DNA of 64,000 nucleotides from an uncultured Clostridia bacterium. GTDB taxonomy: Bacteria; Bacillota; Clostridia; Oscillospirales; Acutalibacteraceae. The DNA is taken from contig CANQBP010000003.1 of NCBI GenBank assembly GCA_947589415.1, positions 62,001 to 126,000 on the forward strand. Direction: 5' to 3'. The translations under genes were made by a program, and so were the position numbers. This document shows, piece after piece, positions 17,426 to 25,310 of the stretch. Every line of letters begins with the position of its first letter. The first letter of the stretch is position 1. Below the pieces are notes generated by a model. The model was not told the DNA's origin. It was given only the letters and a program-made list of their open reading frames with translations, and did not search any database.

Positions 17426-18175
17426 ATGAAAGCACTTATAACCGGCGCAAGCTCCGGAATAGGCAGGGATATAGCCCGTGCGCTTGTATGCAGAGGTTGG
17501 GAAGTGATACTTGTCGCAAGAAGAGCCGAACGGCTTATGGAATTAAAAAAAGAGTTGGGGAAAAAAGCTAAATGTGTCCGCTGCGATTTGTCACATGAAG
17601 AAGAATGTATAAAACTGCACGAAGTCCTGAAAAAAGAAGATGTTGAAATGCTCGTAAATTGTGCGGGCTTCGGACTTTGCGGCTTCTTTACGGAAACCTC
17701 AATGGATAAAGAGCTTGAAATGATAAACACCAATATAAAGGCTGTCCATATACTTACGAAGCTGTTCCTTCAGGACTTTATGGCAAAAAATAAGGGCTAC
17801 ATTTTAAATGTTGCGTCTGTTGCAGGATTTTTTTCCGGACCGATGATGGCAACATATTATGCTACAAAAAATTATGTCGTAAGTCTTACGGGAGCAATTT
17901 ATGAAGAACTGAAACGACGCGGGAGCAGCGTTAAAATAAGTGCTTTTTGTCCGGGGCCTGTTGAAACTGAATTTAACAAGGTTGCCCGTGTGAAGTTTTC
18001 TACTGCTCCTATTGACAGCAAAACAGCCGCTACGGCAGCTGTTGACGGTGTTATGAACGGGAAACTTTATGTTATCCCTACATTAAAAATTAAGTCGCTT
18101 AAATTTGTAAAACGTCTTTTAAGTGATAAAACTATAACACATTTTTGCTATACTTTCCAAAAGAAAAAACGATGA
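17426..18175 (+). CDS. Short-chain dehydrogenase/reductase
   Basis: NAD(P)-dependent oxidoreductase with the classical SDR fold. Motifs are the cofactor site TGASSGIG near the N-terminus, the structural NCAG motif, the catalytic Ser (VASVAG) and the catalytic pair YYATKNYV (Tyr-x3-Lys). Arg residues following the second strand (VARRAERL) favour NADP. Length is 249 aa from the ATG at 17426, which has AGAGGGG 8 nt before it; a GTG nine nt upstream is inside that ribosome site. Substrate is unknown. The next gene begins shortly after its stop on the same strand. Confidence 0.9.
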   Translation: MKALITGASSGIGRDIARALVCRGWEVILVARRAERLMELKKELGKKAKCVRCDLSHEEECIKLHEVLKKEDVEMLVNCAGFGLCGFFTETSMDKELEMINTNIKAVHILTKLFLQDFMAKNKGYILNVASVAGFFSGPMMATYYATKNYVVSLTGAIYEELKRRGSSVKISAFCPGPVETEFNKVARVKFSTAPIDSKTAATAAVDGVMNGKLYVIPTLKIKSLKFVKRLLSDKTITHFCYTFQKKKR

Positions 18176-18204
18176 CACTTACACAAGTTGAAAAGGGTGA
18201 GTTT

Positions 18205-18828
18205 ATGCTTAAAACCGAAAGGGCAGAAGTAATGAATTTCCATAACGCCGTTAGAGGGGCGAGAAATCCCCTCAACAGTTGGGATCGCTCCGACAGTTAT
18301 TTTGACGAAAACGGCAAATTTATACTCGGAGAAAATGATCTGTCGCTTGCAATACGCTTGAGAAAAGCCGGAAGTGACCATAGAAAGTTCATGCGTCAGA
18401 TATTCGTTACGGTTGATATTACCGCACCTCTGTATTGGTGGAAGGAATTTGATACATATAAGGTTGGAACCGTGGCTAATTCCACAAGTACAATGCACAA
18501 GATAACATCGGCTCCGTTTGATATTTCGCAGTTTAGCTGCGACAAAATGGACGACCCTACTATTGAGTGCATGAAAAAAATAATTGAATACCTTGAAATA
18601 TTAAGACAAAAGTACATTGATACAAAAAATAAACAGGTATGGTATGATATAATACAGCTTTTGCCGTCAAGCTACAATCAAATGAGAACCTGTACTATGA
18701 ATTATGAAAATCTTATCGCTATTTATAATTCAAGACATAATCATAAACTCGATGAATGGCACGTGTTTTGCGATTTTATAAGAAAACTGCCGTATGCCGA
18801 GGAAATTATAATATGTGAGGAGCAATAA
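18205..18828 (+). CDS. ThyX-like protein of unknown function
   Basis: A 207-residue soluble protein. The central part (HRKFMRQIFVTVDITAPLYW, then WKEFDTYKVGTVANSTSTMH) has the spacing and character of the flavin-dependent thymidylate synthase core. The diagnostic RHR-x7-S motif is replaced, with Lys-Glu-Phe-Asp-Thr-Tyr-Lys where the arginines should be. Catalytic thymidylate synthesis is therefore doubtful. Related proteins occur in Firmicutes chromosomes and phages (recalled, not searched). AAGGGTGAG just before the ATG at 18205 favours this start over earlier in-frame codons that would overlap the dehydrogenase. It ends the operon at a terminator. Confidence 0.6.
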   Translation: MLKTERAEVMNFHNAVRGARNPLNSWDRSDSYFDENGKFILGENDLSLAIRLRKAGSDHRKFMRQIFVTVDITAPLYWWKEFDTYKVGTVANSTSTMHKITSAPFDISQFSCDKMDDPTIECMKKIIEYLEILRQKYIDTKNKQVWYDIIQLLPSSYNQMRTCTMNYENLIAIYNSRHNHKLDEWHVFCDFIRKLPYAEEIIICEEQ

Positions 18829-18841
18829 CTCCGAGCCTATG

Positions 18842-18879
18842 GAAACAGTATCCGAAAGGTTACTGTTTCTTATTATTTT
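18842..18879 (+). terminator. Terminator after the ThyX-like gene
   Basis: GAAACAGTA pairs with TACTGTTTC over a 10-nt loop, then TTATTATTTTA. Confidence 0.85.
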
Positions 18880-19397
18880 ATGTCAAAATTGTAATTTATT
18901 GGCTTTGATTTGATTGCAAAATTGTTTTTGAACTTACCGTAAAATTATGCCCTTTTGTCGTACTATGTCATTTGTGTGCGAATTTTTTATCGTAATTATG
19001 CGATTATTGATAAATGAAACAGCACTTTCGTTATATTTGTTTTATTGCATAACCGTTATTATTTTGTATCCTATTATTTAAAAACTGTAATTTTTTGAAA
19101 TCTTTTTAAAAAAATATATTCGATAATTTGATTTACTTATTCACCTCATGCTGATTAAATAAATCCGAATATAATCGCATTTTTTTCTATAACAAGTATA
19201 TTTTTACGGTTTTTATATACAATAAATTGTCTATAATCTGTTGGTTACAGAGTTGTAATACTAAATTTCCGCAATTTGCACATAAATTAAAAACTAATAT
19301 TCTTATGAGGAACTAAAAAAGCGTTTTTATGGTTGAAAAATGTATTTTTTCGTATTACTGTCCGTCAAAATGCACAAGATGACGAGCTTTTTTTTGT
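18880..19397. other. Long AT-rich intergenic region, no gene seen
   Basis: About 520 nt of strongly AT-rich sequence between the terminator and the promoter at 19398. I looked for a c-di-AMP (ydaO) riboswitch, common upstream of G5/3D cell-wall genes, and did not see its conserved blocks. Short open frames lack ribosome sites. Confidence 0.4.
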
Positions 19398-19426
19398 TTG
19401 ACATAATTAAAAGTCGGGGATATAAT
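19398..19426 (+). promoter_or_regulatory. Consensus promoter for the 3D-domain gene
   Basis: TTGACA (19398-19403), exactly 17 nt, TATAAT (19421-19426). The start codon is 70 nt downstream, preceded by AAGGAG. Confidence 0.85.
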
Positions 19427-19496
19427 ATCAATATCAACGAAAAAACGCACTTGACTGACTTTCTGTTTGGCGGTGCGGAACTAAGGAGATTTAATA

Positions 19497-20663
19497 ATGT
19501 ACACCAAGAAAAAGAAAAAACGGTCGCTGCTTAATAAAACTTTATCTGTTGTTATGACATCTGCCGTTTGCATTGGAGCAGTAGCAACCGTATCGGCTTT
19601 TACCAAAACCGTTACCGTAACCGACGGAAGAGAAGTTGTTGAAATCGAAACACCTAAGCCGGACAGTAAAGAGGTTTCTGTTGTAGAAGATGAGATCGGT
19701 CAGTCAATGCTCTCTGCGTTCAGTATTGATGCTGTTCAGGAAAGTGAAGTTGAGGAGGACAGCCTCGTTATGGTAAGCACCGACATCGGTACGGCATTTG
19801 CCGATTTAGATGAGGTTTCCGAAAATGAAATTAAAATTGCCGAGTGGCGTTCGATAGTTATTGAACTTAGAGGAGAAAAACTCGAAAAAGATGTTCCTGC
19901 GGGAACTGTTGAAGATGCTCTTGCATATCTTCAAATTGAACTTTCAAAGGACGATCAGATAAATACGGATAAAAGTACGGAACTGACAGACGGTATGAAA
20001 ATCGTCATTGACAGAGTAACCTATAAAAATGTAACAACTACCGAGGTCGTTGACTACAAGACTATAAATAAGGATACATCAACGCTTTATCAGGGTGAAA
20101 GTTTGGTCGATACATACGGCGTTGAGGGTGAACGTACCATTGTTACGAAAGAAAAATATGTAAACGGCAAAAAGGTTTCCGAAAAACAAATCAGCAATAA
20201 GATTACAACCGAACCGATCGATGAGGTTATTCTTAACGGAACTGCCGAAAGAGAGCCTGTTACCGTGAATACTTACAGCGGCGATATGCTGGTCGATGAG
20301 GATCAGGGAACTATAACGGATATATACGGCAATACCGTTAATTATACCGAAGTTATAACCGGTTCGAGTACAGCATATACGGCTGAATATGGCGCAATCT
20401 GTTCAACAGGCCGTTTGGCAAGGTATGGCGTCGTTGCGGTCGATCCCGACAGAATCCCCTATGGCTCTATACTATATATCGTTTCCGATGACGGATTTGT
20501 ATATGGATATGCTGTTGCCGGTGATACGGGCGGATTTGTTTATAACGGCACAAATACAGTTGTGGATCTCTATTTCCCCACACTTGACGAATGTAATAGT
20601 TATGGCAGAAGAGGTATAAGTGTTTACGTTCTTGATGGAGTGTCGGAGGACATCACATATTAA
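19497..20663 (+). CDS. Secreted G5- and 3D-domain cell-wall protein (YabE/RpfB-like)
   Basis: Probable peptidoglycan-associated or -cleaving protein. A basic N-terminus and hydrophobic segment (residues 10-35) form a signal or anchor. The middle has the ubiquitin-like repeat seen in YabE and RpfB (around 115-175), then a G5 domain (EKYVNGKKVSEKQISNKI). The C-terminal 3D domain (about 285-385) starts GSSTAYTAEYGAICSTG and contains the aspartates AVAGDTGG and VVDLYF that give the family its name. The 3D fold is shared with MltA lytic transglycosylases, so glycan cleavage is plausible but not shown. It is monocistronic, with a consensus promoter and terminator. Confidence 0.9.
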   Translation: MYTKKKKKRSLLNKTLSVVMTSAVCIGAVATVSAFTKTVTVTDGREVVEIETPKPDSKEVSVVEDEIGQSMLSAFSIDAVQESEVEEDSLVMVSTDIGTAFADLDEVSENEIKIAEWRSIVIELRGEKLEKDVPAGTVEDALAYLQIELSKDDQINTDKSTELTDGMKIVIDRVTYKNVTTTEVVDYKTINKDTSTLYQGESLVDTYGVEGERTIVTKEKYVNGKKVSEKQISNKITTEPIDEVILNGTAEREPVTVNTYSGDMLVDEDQGTITDIYGNTVNYTEVITGSSTAYTAEYGAICSTGRLARYGVVAVDPDRIPYGSILYIVSDDGFVYGYAVAGDTGGFVYNGTNTVVDLYFPTLDECNSYGRRGISVYVLDGVSEDITY

Positions 20664-20674
20664 ATTATATGCTT

Positions 20675-20710
20675 GAGGGATACTTTCGGGTGTCCCTCTT
20701 AATTTTTTAT
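20675..20710 (+). terminator. Terminator after the 3D-domain gene
   Basis: GAGGGA pairs with TCCCTC with two further pairs inside, followed by TTAATTTTTTA. Confidence 0.85.
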
Positions 20711-20770
20711 AAATCTTTATAGGACATGATACGATGTTTGTTTACGGAAATAATTAACCCTATTAACAAA

Positions 20771-20812
20771 AAGACCGCTGTTCGGGCAAAACGCAAACCG
20801 AACAGCGGTCTT
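20771..20812 (-). terminator. Terminator of tRNA-Pro
   Basis: A perfect 15-bp stem, AAGACCGCTGTTCGG with its complement, 8 nt past the 3' end of the minus-strand tRNA. The minus-strand flank is T-rich (CTTTTTGTTAAT). Confidence 0.85.
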
Positions 20813-20820
20813 TTATATTA

Positions 20821-20893
20821 TCGGAGTGGGGAGACTCGAACTCCCGGCTTCCACATCCCAAATGTGGCGCCCTACCAACTGGGCTACACCCCG
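20821..20893 (-). tRNA. tRNA-Pro (anticodon UGG)
   Basis: Read on the minus strand: acceptor CGGGGTG/CACTCCG, D stem GCCC/GGGC, anticodon stem CCACA/TGTGG with loop TTTGGGA, T stem GGGAG/CTCCC, discriminator A, 73 nt, no encoded CCA. The phage-derived module starts 170 nt upstream of its 5' end. Confidence 0.95.
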
Positions 20894-20913
20894 ATATATC
20901 TCAAACTTCATCA

Positions 20914-20942
20914 ATTATAGTATATATGTATATATTTGTCAA
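20914..20942 (-). promoter_or_regulatory. tRNA-Pro promoter
   Basis: On the minus strand TTGACA (20942-20937), 17 nt, TATAAT (20919-20914), a full consensus 21 nt upstream of the tRNA. Confidence 0.88.
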
Positions 20943-21005
20943 GTGATAAATTATCCCGTGATTTATTCCGCTTGAATTTAATAGAAAAATTTATTTTTTT
21001 AAATG

Positions 21006-21029
21006 TTGACCTTACGGGGTCAATTTTTT
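21006..21029 (+). terminator. Terminator-like hairpin in front of the phage module
   Basis: TTGACC (21006-21011) pairs with GGTCAA (21018-21023), directly followed by six T. It lies 34 nt upstream of the first phage gene, so it would insulate the module from upstream transcription or act as an attenuator. Confidence 0.55.
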
Positions 21030-21062
21030 CTGCTTTTTCCCCTACTGTTGAAAGGGGGTATG

Positions 21063-21593
21063 ATGTTGAACAAAAAAGAAAAAGGGCTTTCTTCGAGAGA
21101 AAAACAGTTTTGCTGCCTTTATGCCAACAGCGGGAATTTTAAAGAGGCAGCACTCCGTGCCGGTTTCGGTAATCCCGATAAAACGGGGGCGTCCCTTCTG
21201 TTGAGGGAAGATATAAACGACGAGATAGAAAGGATATATAAGTCCCGTACAAAAAATTACCGCCAAAGGGCAAGAGCAGGATATGAAAGGCTTGCCTTTG
21301 GAAATGTTTCTGATGCGGTAAGACTTATGTTTGACGATAATCCGTCGGAAAAAGCACTTGAATCCTATGATCTTTTCAATGTTGCCGAAATTAAAAGACC
21401 TAAAGACGGTGCAATGGAAATTAAGTTCTTTGACAGAATTAAGGCACTCGAAAAACTTGAATTTGCCGAAGAAAGCCAACAAAAGGGTGTATCGGATTTT
21501 TATAACGCTCTGATGGGGGGAATTAAAAATTCCGATAAGACAAGTAATGACTCCGCAGAAGGAGATGATGTTTCAAAGGAGGAAATTATTTGA
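21063..21593 (+). CDS. Phage terminase small subunit
   Basis: DNA-recognition subunit of the packaging motor. The N-terminal half has the helix-turn-helix pattern of this family: LSSREKQFCCLYANSGNFKE, then AALRAGFG and a second helix LLLREDINDEIERIY. The C-terminus is acidic. Two adjacent ATG codons follow AAAGGGGG; the second (21063) has the better spacing, giving 176 aa. It overlaps the large-subunit gene by 4 nt, and the pairing is the main support for the call. Confidence 0.85.
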   Translation: MLNKKEKGLSSREKQFCCLYANSGNFKEAALRAGFGNPDKTGASLLLREDINDEIERIYKSRTKNYRQRARAGYERLAFGNVSDAVRLMFDDNPSEKALESYDLFNVAEIKRPKDGAMEIKFFDRIKALEKLEFAEESQQKGVSDFYNALMGGIKNSDKTSNDSAEGDDVSKEEII

Positions 21594-22837
21594 AATTTAC
21601 GGCTTTTTCCGAAAAACAACTCAAATTGCTCAGGTGGTGGTGTGACAGCTCTGACGGGGCGGAGAGGGACGGTATTATATGTGACGGTGCAGTGAGGAGC
21701 GGTAAAACGTTGTGTATGAGCGTTTCGTTCGTTTCGTGGGCAATGCTTAATTTTGACGGCGGAAGTTTCGCCGTGTGCGGAAAGACTATACGTTCGGTCA
21801 AGAGAAATTTGGTCGTTCCTCTTATAAGCGTACTGACAGATCTGGGGTTTGATGTTAAAGACAAACTTTCGTCCAATATTCTTGAGGTGCAAATCGGAAA
21901 CAGAAAAAATATATTCTATCTTTTTGGGGGTAGAGATGAAGGCTCTGCCGCACTTATACAGGGTATAACACTTTGCGGAGTGCTTTTCGATGAGGCAGCA
22001 CTTATGCCGAGGTCTTTTGTTGAACAGGCTGTTGCAAGATGCTCCGTCGAGAGATCAAAGTTATGGTTTAACTGTAATCCCGAATATCCGCAGCATTGGT
22101 TCTGTACCGAGTGGGTAAAAAAGGCAAAGGAAAAAAATCTGCTGTATATGCATTTTACTATGGAGGATAATCCCTCTTTGTCAAAGTCTATGCTCAAACG
22201 TTACCAAAAACTGTATTCGGGGAGCTTTTATCAAAGATATGTTCTCGGAAAGTGGACTGCAACGGAGGGACTTGTATATCCGTTTATGTCGGACGGGAAA
22301 ATGCTTTATGATGTTCCCAAAAACGAATTTGATAATTTTGTTATTTCGTGTGACTATGGTACGGTAAATCCGTCATCTTTCGGCTTGTGGGGTCTTAGCG
22401 GAGGAATATGGTACAGAATCGGCGAATACTATTACAGCTCACGCAGAGAGGGAATCTCACGCACGGACGAAGAACATTACAAAGGGTTATGTGAACTTGC
22501 CGGTTCGAGAAAAATAGCCGAGGTTATCGTTGATCCGTCCGCCGCCAGCTTTATAGAAGTCATAAAAAGACACGGAAAGTTTAAGGTCACTGCCGCAAAG
22601 AATAATGTTACAGACGGAATAAGGCAGGTCAGTTGTGCGCTTAAACAGGGGGATATCAGAATTTGCAGATGCTGTACGGACTGCATAAGGGAGTTCGGTA
22701 TGTACCGTTGGGACAGCGGAGGCAGAGATTCACCGTTGAAAGAAAATGATCATGCTATGGACGATGTGAGGTATTTTGTTGCAACATTTCTGAACAGATA
22801 TGATGACAGTATATTTGCGTTTGCCTCCGAAAGATAA
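21590..22837 (+). CDS. Phage terminase large subunit (PBSX family)
   Basis: ATPase and nuclease that pumps and cuts DNA during head filling. The ATPase domain shows Walker A DGAVRSGKTLC and Walker B GVLFDEAALMP. The RNase H-like nuclease half begins FVISCDYGTVNPSSFGLW, has VIVDPSAASF, and ends near DHAMDDVRYF, which supplies the acidic residues of the family. Length 415 aa is complete. It starts at TTG after AAAGGAGG and overlaps the small subunit by 4 nt. Confidence 0.93.
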   Translation: MKFTAFSEKQLKLLRWWCDSSDGAERDGIICDGAVRSGKTLCMSVSFVSWAMLNFDGGSFAVCGKTIRSVKRNLVVPLISVLTDLGFDVKDKLSSNILEVQIGNRKNIFYLFGGRDEGSAALIQGITLCGVLFDEAALMPRSFVEQAVARCSVERSKLWFNCNPEYPQHWFCTEWVKKAKEKNLLYMHFTMEDNPSLSKSMLKRYQKLYSGSFYQRYVLGKWTATEGLVYPFMSDGKMLYDVPKNEFDNFVISCDYGTVNPSSFGLWGLSGGIWYRIGEYYYSSRREGISRTDEEHYKGLCELAGSRKIAEVIVDPSAASFIEVIKRHGKFKVTAAKNNVTDGIRQVSCALKQGDIRICRCCTDCIREFGMYRWDSGGRDSPLKENDHAMDDVRYFVATFLNRYDDSIFAFASER

Positions 22838-22865
22838 TATAACCTGAAGGAGAAGTGATAAAAAA

Positions 22866-24014
22866 TTGAGTCGGTTTAAGAATAAGAAAAACGGTTTTGC
22901 CGTGCAGACAGCGGGAAATGAGGATCATAAACACCCGTTCACCTGCATAAGGGATTACAGTCCGCTCGGCAGTTTTGAAAAAAATCTTTATCGCTCACTG
23001 AGAGAGTCTATTCCCGTAATTGATGCGGCGATATACAAAATAATTAGACTTGTCGGCAGTTTTAACGTAAAATGTTCCGACAGGCAGGCGGAAAGAAGTT
23101 TGAAAAACTTCCTCGAAAATGTAAGAGTCAACGGAATATCGTACGGGATCGACAGCTTTATTTCGCAATATCTTGAACAGCTGCTCACATACGGTACTGC
23201 CGTAGGGGAAATTGTACTCGGCGCGGACGGAAATATTGCCGCACTCTATAACAGCTCGCTTGATAATGTTGAGCTTAGCAGCGGTGTAAATCCTTTTGAT
23301 GTACATATTGAAACGATAGATGAAACCGGTACAAGGCAGCTTGTAAAATATCCCGAACTTATTTTGTGCAGCGTGATTATGCCCGAAGCGGGCAGGCTGT
23401 ACGGTACTTCCGTATTGAGAGGACTTCCGTTTGTGAGCGACATATTTTTGAAAATTATAAATGCCGTAGGTACAAACTGGGAGAGAGTCGGAAATGTGCG
23501 TTTTGCCGTTACATATAAACCGAATGAAAATGACAGGGGAAATACAAAAGAAAAAGCCATGATGATAGCATCCGAATGGAGCAAGGCAATGAAAAGCAGA
23601 GAACCGAGGGATTTTATTTCTGTCGGTGATGTCAGCATTAAGGCTATTGGCGCAGATAATCAAATACCTGACAGCGAAATTCCCGTGCGTCAGATACTCG
23701 AACAGATAGTGGCTAAGCTGTCCATTCCGCCTTTCCTGCTCGGACTTACATGGTCATCGACAGAAAGAATGTCCTCACAACAAGCGGATATCCTTACAAG
23801 CGAACTTGAATATTACAGACGTGTGCTTAATCAGAGTATAAGAAAAATATGCTGTACGTTTCTAAGACTCGGCGGTTTTGATGAGGATATGGAAATAGTA
23901 TGGGAAAATATAAATCTTCAAGACGAAGTCGAGCTTGCACAAGCCAGACTTTACAACGCTAAGGCTGAAGAAACGGAAAAACGTATAAAAAGGGAGAATG
24001 TATGTGGAAAATGA
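22866..24014 (+). CDS. Phage portal protein
   Basis: Forms the dodecameric DNA channel at the capsid vertex. The protein (382 aa) follows the terminase, as portals do. It has the helical wing and stem pattern, with SIPVIDAAIYKIIRLVGSF near the N-terminus and LSIPPFLLGL, then SSTERMSSQQADILTSELEY towards the C-terminus, segments typical of PBSX-type portals. The start is TTG, with AAGGAG about 11 nt upstream. Its last codons overlap the start region of the next gene. Confidence 0.82.
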   Translation: MSRFKNKKNGFAVQTAGNEDHKHPFTCIRDYSPLGSFEKNLYRSLRESIPVIDAAIYKIIRLVGSFNVKCSDRQAERSLKNFLENVRVNGISYGIDSFISQYLEQLLTYGTAVGEIVLGADGNIAALYNSSLDNVELSSGVNPFDVHIETIDETGTRQLVKYPELILCSVIMPEAGRLYGTSVLRGLPFVSDIFLKIINAVGTNWERVGNVRFAVTYKPNENDRGNTKEKAMMIASEWSKAMKSREPRDFISVGDVSIKAIGADNQIPDSEIPVRQILEQIVAKLSIPPFLLGLTWSSTERMSSQQADILTSELEYYRRVLNQSIRKICCTFLRLGGFDEDMEIVWENINLQDEVELAQARLYNAKAEETEKRIKRENVCGK

Positions 24015-24945
24015 AAGTAATAATCTGAAATCGGGCGAACTCGAACTTATCAACAGATATGCCAGACGAGCCTTGAGGGAAGATGAAGTGTATGTATTTT
24101 CTGTTGTTTTGTGCGATAACGAAATAGATAGAGATTTTGAAAAATTTTCCGATTTTTCATTGAAAAAATTGGAAAAACTGTTTATAGGGGTTACGGGGGT
24201 GCTTGACCATGACCCCAAGAGCAATAACCAAACCGCAAGGATATTTTCGTGCAAAGCGGAAAATGTGGCGGGGAAAAAAACATCGGACGGGCATCAGTAT
24301 ATCAGGCTTTCGGCAAGAGCGTATATGCCAAAAACCGAGGGCAATAAGGACTTTATTATGCAGCTTGACAGCGGTATAAAAAAGGAGGTAAGCGTAGGTT
24401 GTTCCGTGGCGAAAAAAATATGTTCTGTATGCGGGTGTGAAAACGGCTCGTGCGGACATATAAGAGGCAGAAAATACGACGGTGTTCTTTGCTATAAGAT
24501 ACTTGATGAACCTACCGATGCTTATGAATGGTCATTTGTCGCTGTACCGTCACAAAAGGCGGCAGGGGTTATTAAATCATATAAAAAAGGAGAGAACAAA
24601 TTGGATATTGAAAAAAGACTTTTCAGCGGTGAGGCGGAAACCTTTAGTGTTGATGAAATGAATATTATTGCGGAAAAATTCCGTGTGCTTCAGGAAAAGG
24701 CCGCCGACGGCGAGGCATACAGGAGAAAACTTGAGGCGGATATAAATAAACTTGCTGCATTTACTCTGCCTCAGCTTAAAAGAGATGTGCTGGATTTTAT
24801 TATCGGCAAAATGAGTGCTGTCCAGCTTGAGAACTTTAAAAAGGCTCTTTCCGAAAAAAAGGACAATAATGTTCCTGTTAAGCCGCAGCTTGCAGGAGCA
24901 GCGAAAAATGTGAGAATTGATAATAATGCTTTTAAAAATATTTGA
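24004..24945 (+). CDS. Putative phage prohead protease/scaffold with a zinc-ribbon insertion
   Basis: By position and pattern this combines a prohead protease and scaffold. The N-terminal half has VLCDNEIDRDFEKF, GVTGVLDHDP (candidate catalytic His) and KKEVSVGCSV (candidate catalytic Ser), as in XkdF-like proteases. A Cys/His cluster CSVCGCENGSCGH suggests bound zinc inserted right after the serine. From about residue 200 it becomes charged and helical with a coiled-coil look (EKFRVLQEKAADGEAYRRKL), as expected of scaffold. AAGGGAG is too close to the ATG at 23998, so GTG at 24004 is preferred, but either is possible. The catalytic assignment is inference. Confidence 0.65.
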   Translation: MENESNNLKSGELELINRYARRALREDEVYVFSVVLCDNEIDRDFEKFSDFSLKKLEKLFIGVTGVLDHDPKSNNQTARIFSCKAENVAGKKTSDGHQYIRLSARAYMPKTEGNKDFIMQLDSGIKKEVSVGCSVAKKICSVCGCENGSCGHIRGRKYDGVLCYKILDEPTDAYEWSFVAVPSQKAAGVIKSYKKGENKLDIEKRLFSGEAETFSVDEMNIIAEKFRVLQEKAADGEAYRRKLEADINKLAAFTLPQLKRDVLDFIIGKMSAVQLENFKKALSEKKDNNVPVKPQLAGAAKNVRIDNNAFKNI

Positions 24946-24957
24946 GGAGGATAATAT

Positions 24958-25290
24958 ATGAATGTTTCATTTAACGGCTTCGGGGAAAATGTTGCTACAT
25001 TTGAAACGGAGGGAAGTGTCAGTGCAGGTATTCCCGTTATGATATCGTCAAGCGGTAAGGTGAAGGCTGCAAACGGCGTATTTTGCGGAATATGTGTGGG
25101 GGAAAGAAACGGCTATGCTGCCGTTCAGCTCAGCGGTTATGTAAAGGCGGCGTTTGATACCGAACCCGCCGTAGGATATACAAAACTGATCGGAAAAAAC
25201 GGTAAGGTCAGTACAGATGAATCGTCCGGAAGAGAATACCTCGTTGCAGATGTGGATACGGCTGCAAAAACAGCGGGAATTATACTTTGA
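24958..25290 (+). CDS. Putative capsid decoration/head-stabilising protein
   Basis: A 110-residue, glycine- and serine-rich beta protein directly before the capsid gene. It has repeated strand patterns (SAGIPVMISSSGKVKAANGV, FCGICVGERNGYAAVQLSGY) like DUF2190-type or lambda gpD-like decoration proteins. GAGGAGGATAATAT precedes the ATG. The assignment rests on position, size and composition. Confidence 0.6.
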   Translation: MNVSFNGFGENVATFETEGSVSAGIPVMISSSGKVKAANGVFCGICVGERNGYAAVQLSGYVKAAFDTEPAVGYTKLIGKNGKVSTDESSGREYLVADVDTAAKTAGIIL

Positions 25291-25310
25291 TTTGAAAGGA
25301 GATTATTACT

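Noticed and set aside
18880-19496. c-di-AMP (ydaO) riboswitch upstream of the G5/3D gene
   Set aside because: The expected conserved GC-rich blocks are absent; the region is almost uniformly AT-rich.
20821-20893. tRNA-Pro as the integration site of the phage module
   Set aside because: The module lies on the 5' side of the tRNA, no integrase is present, and I see no duplicated tRNA 3' end near 31.6 kb.
20726-20920. Plus-strand open frame of 64 codons across tRNA-Pro
   Set aside because: It runs antisense through the tRNA and its terminator and has no ribosome site.
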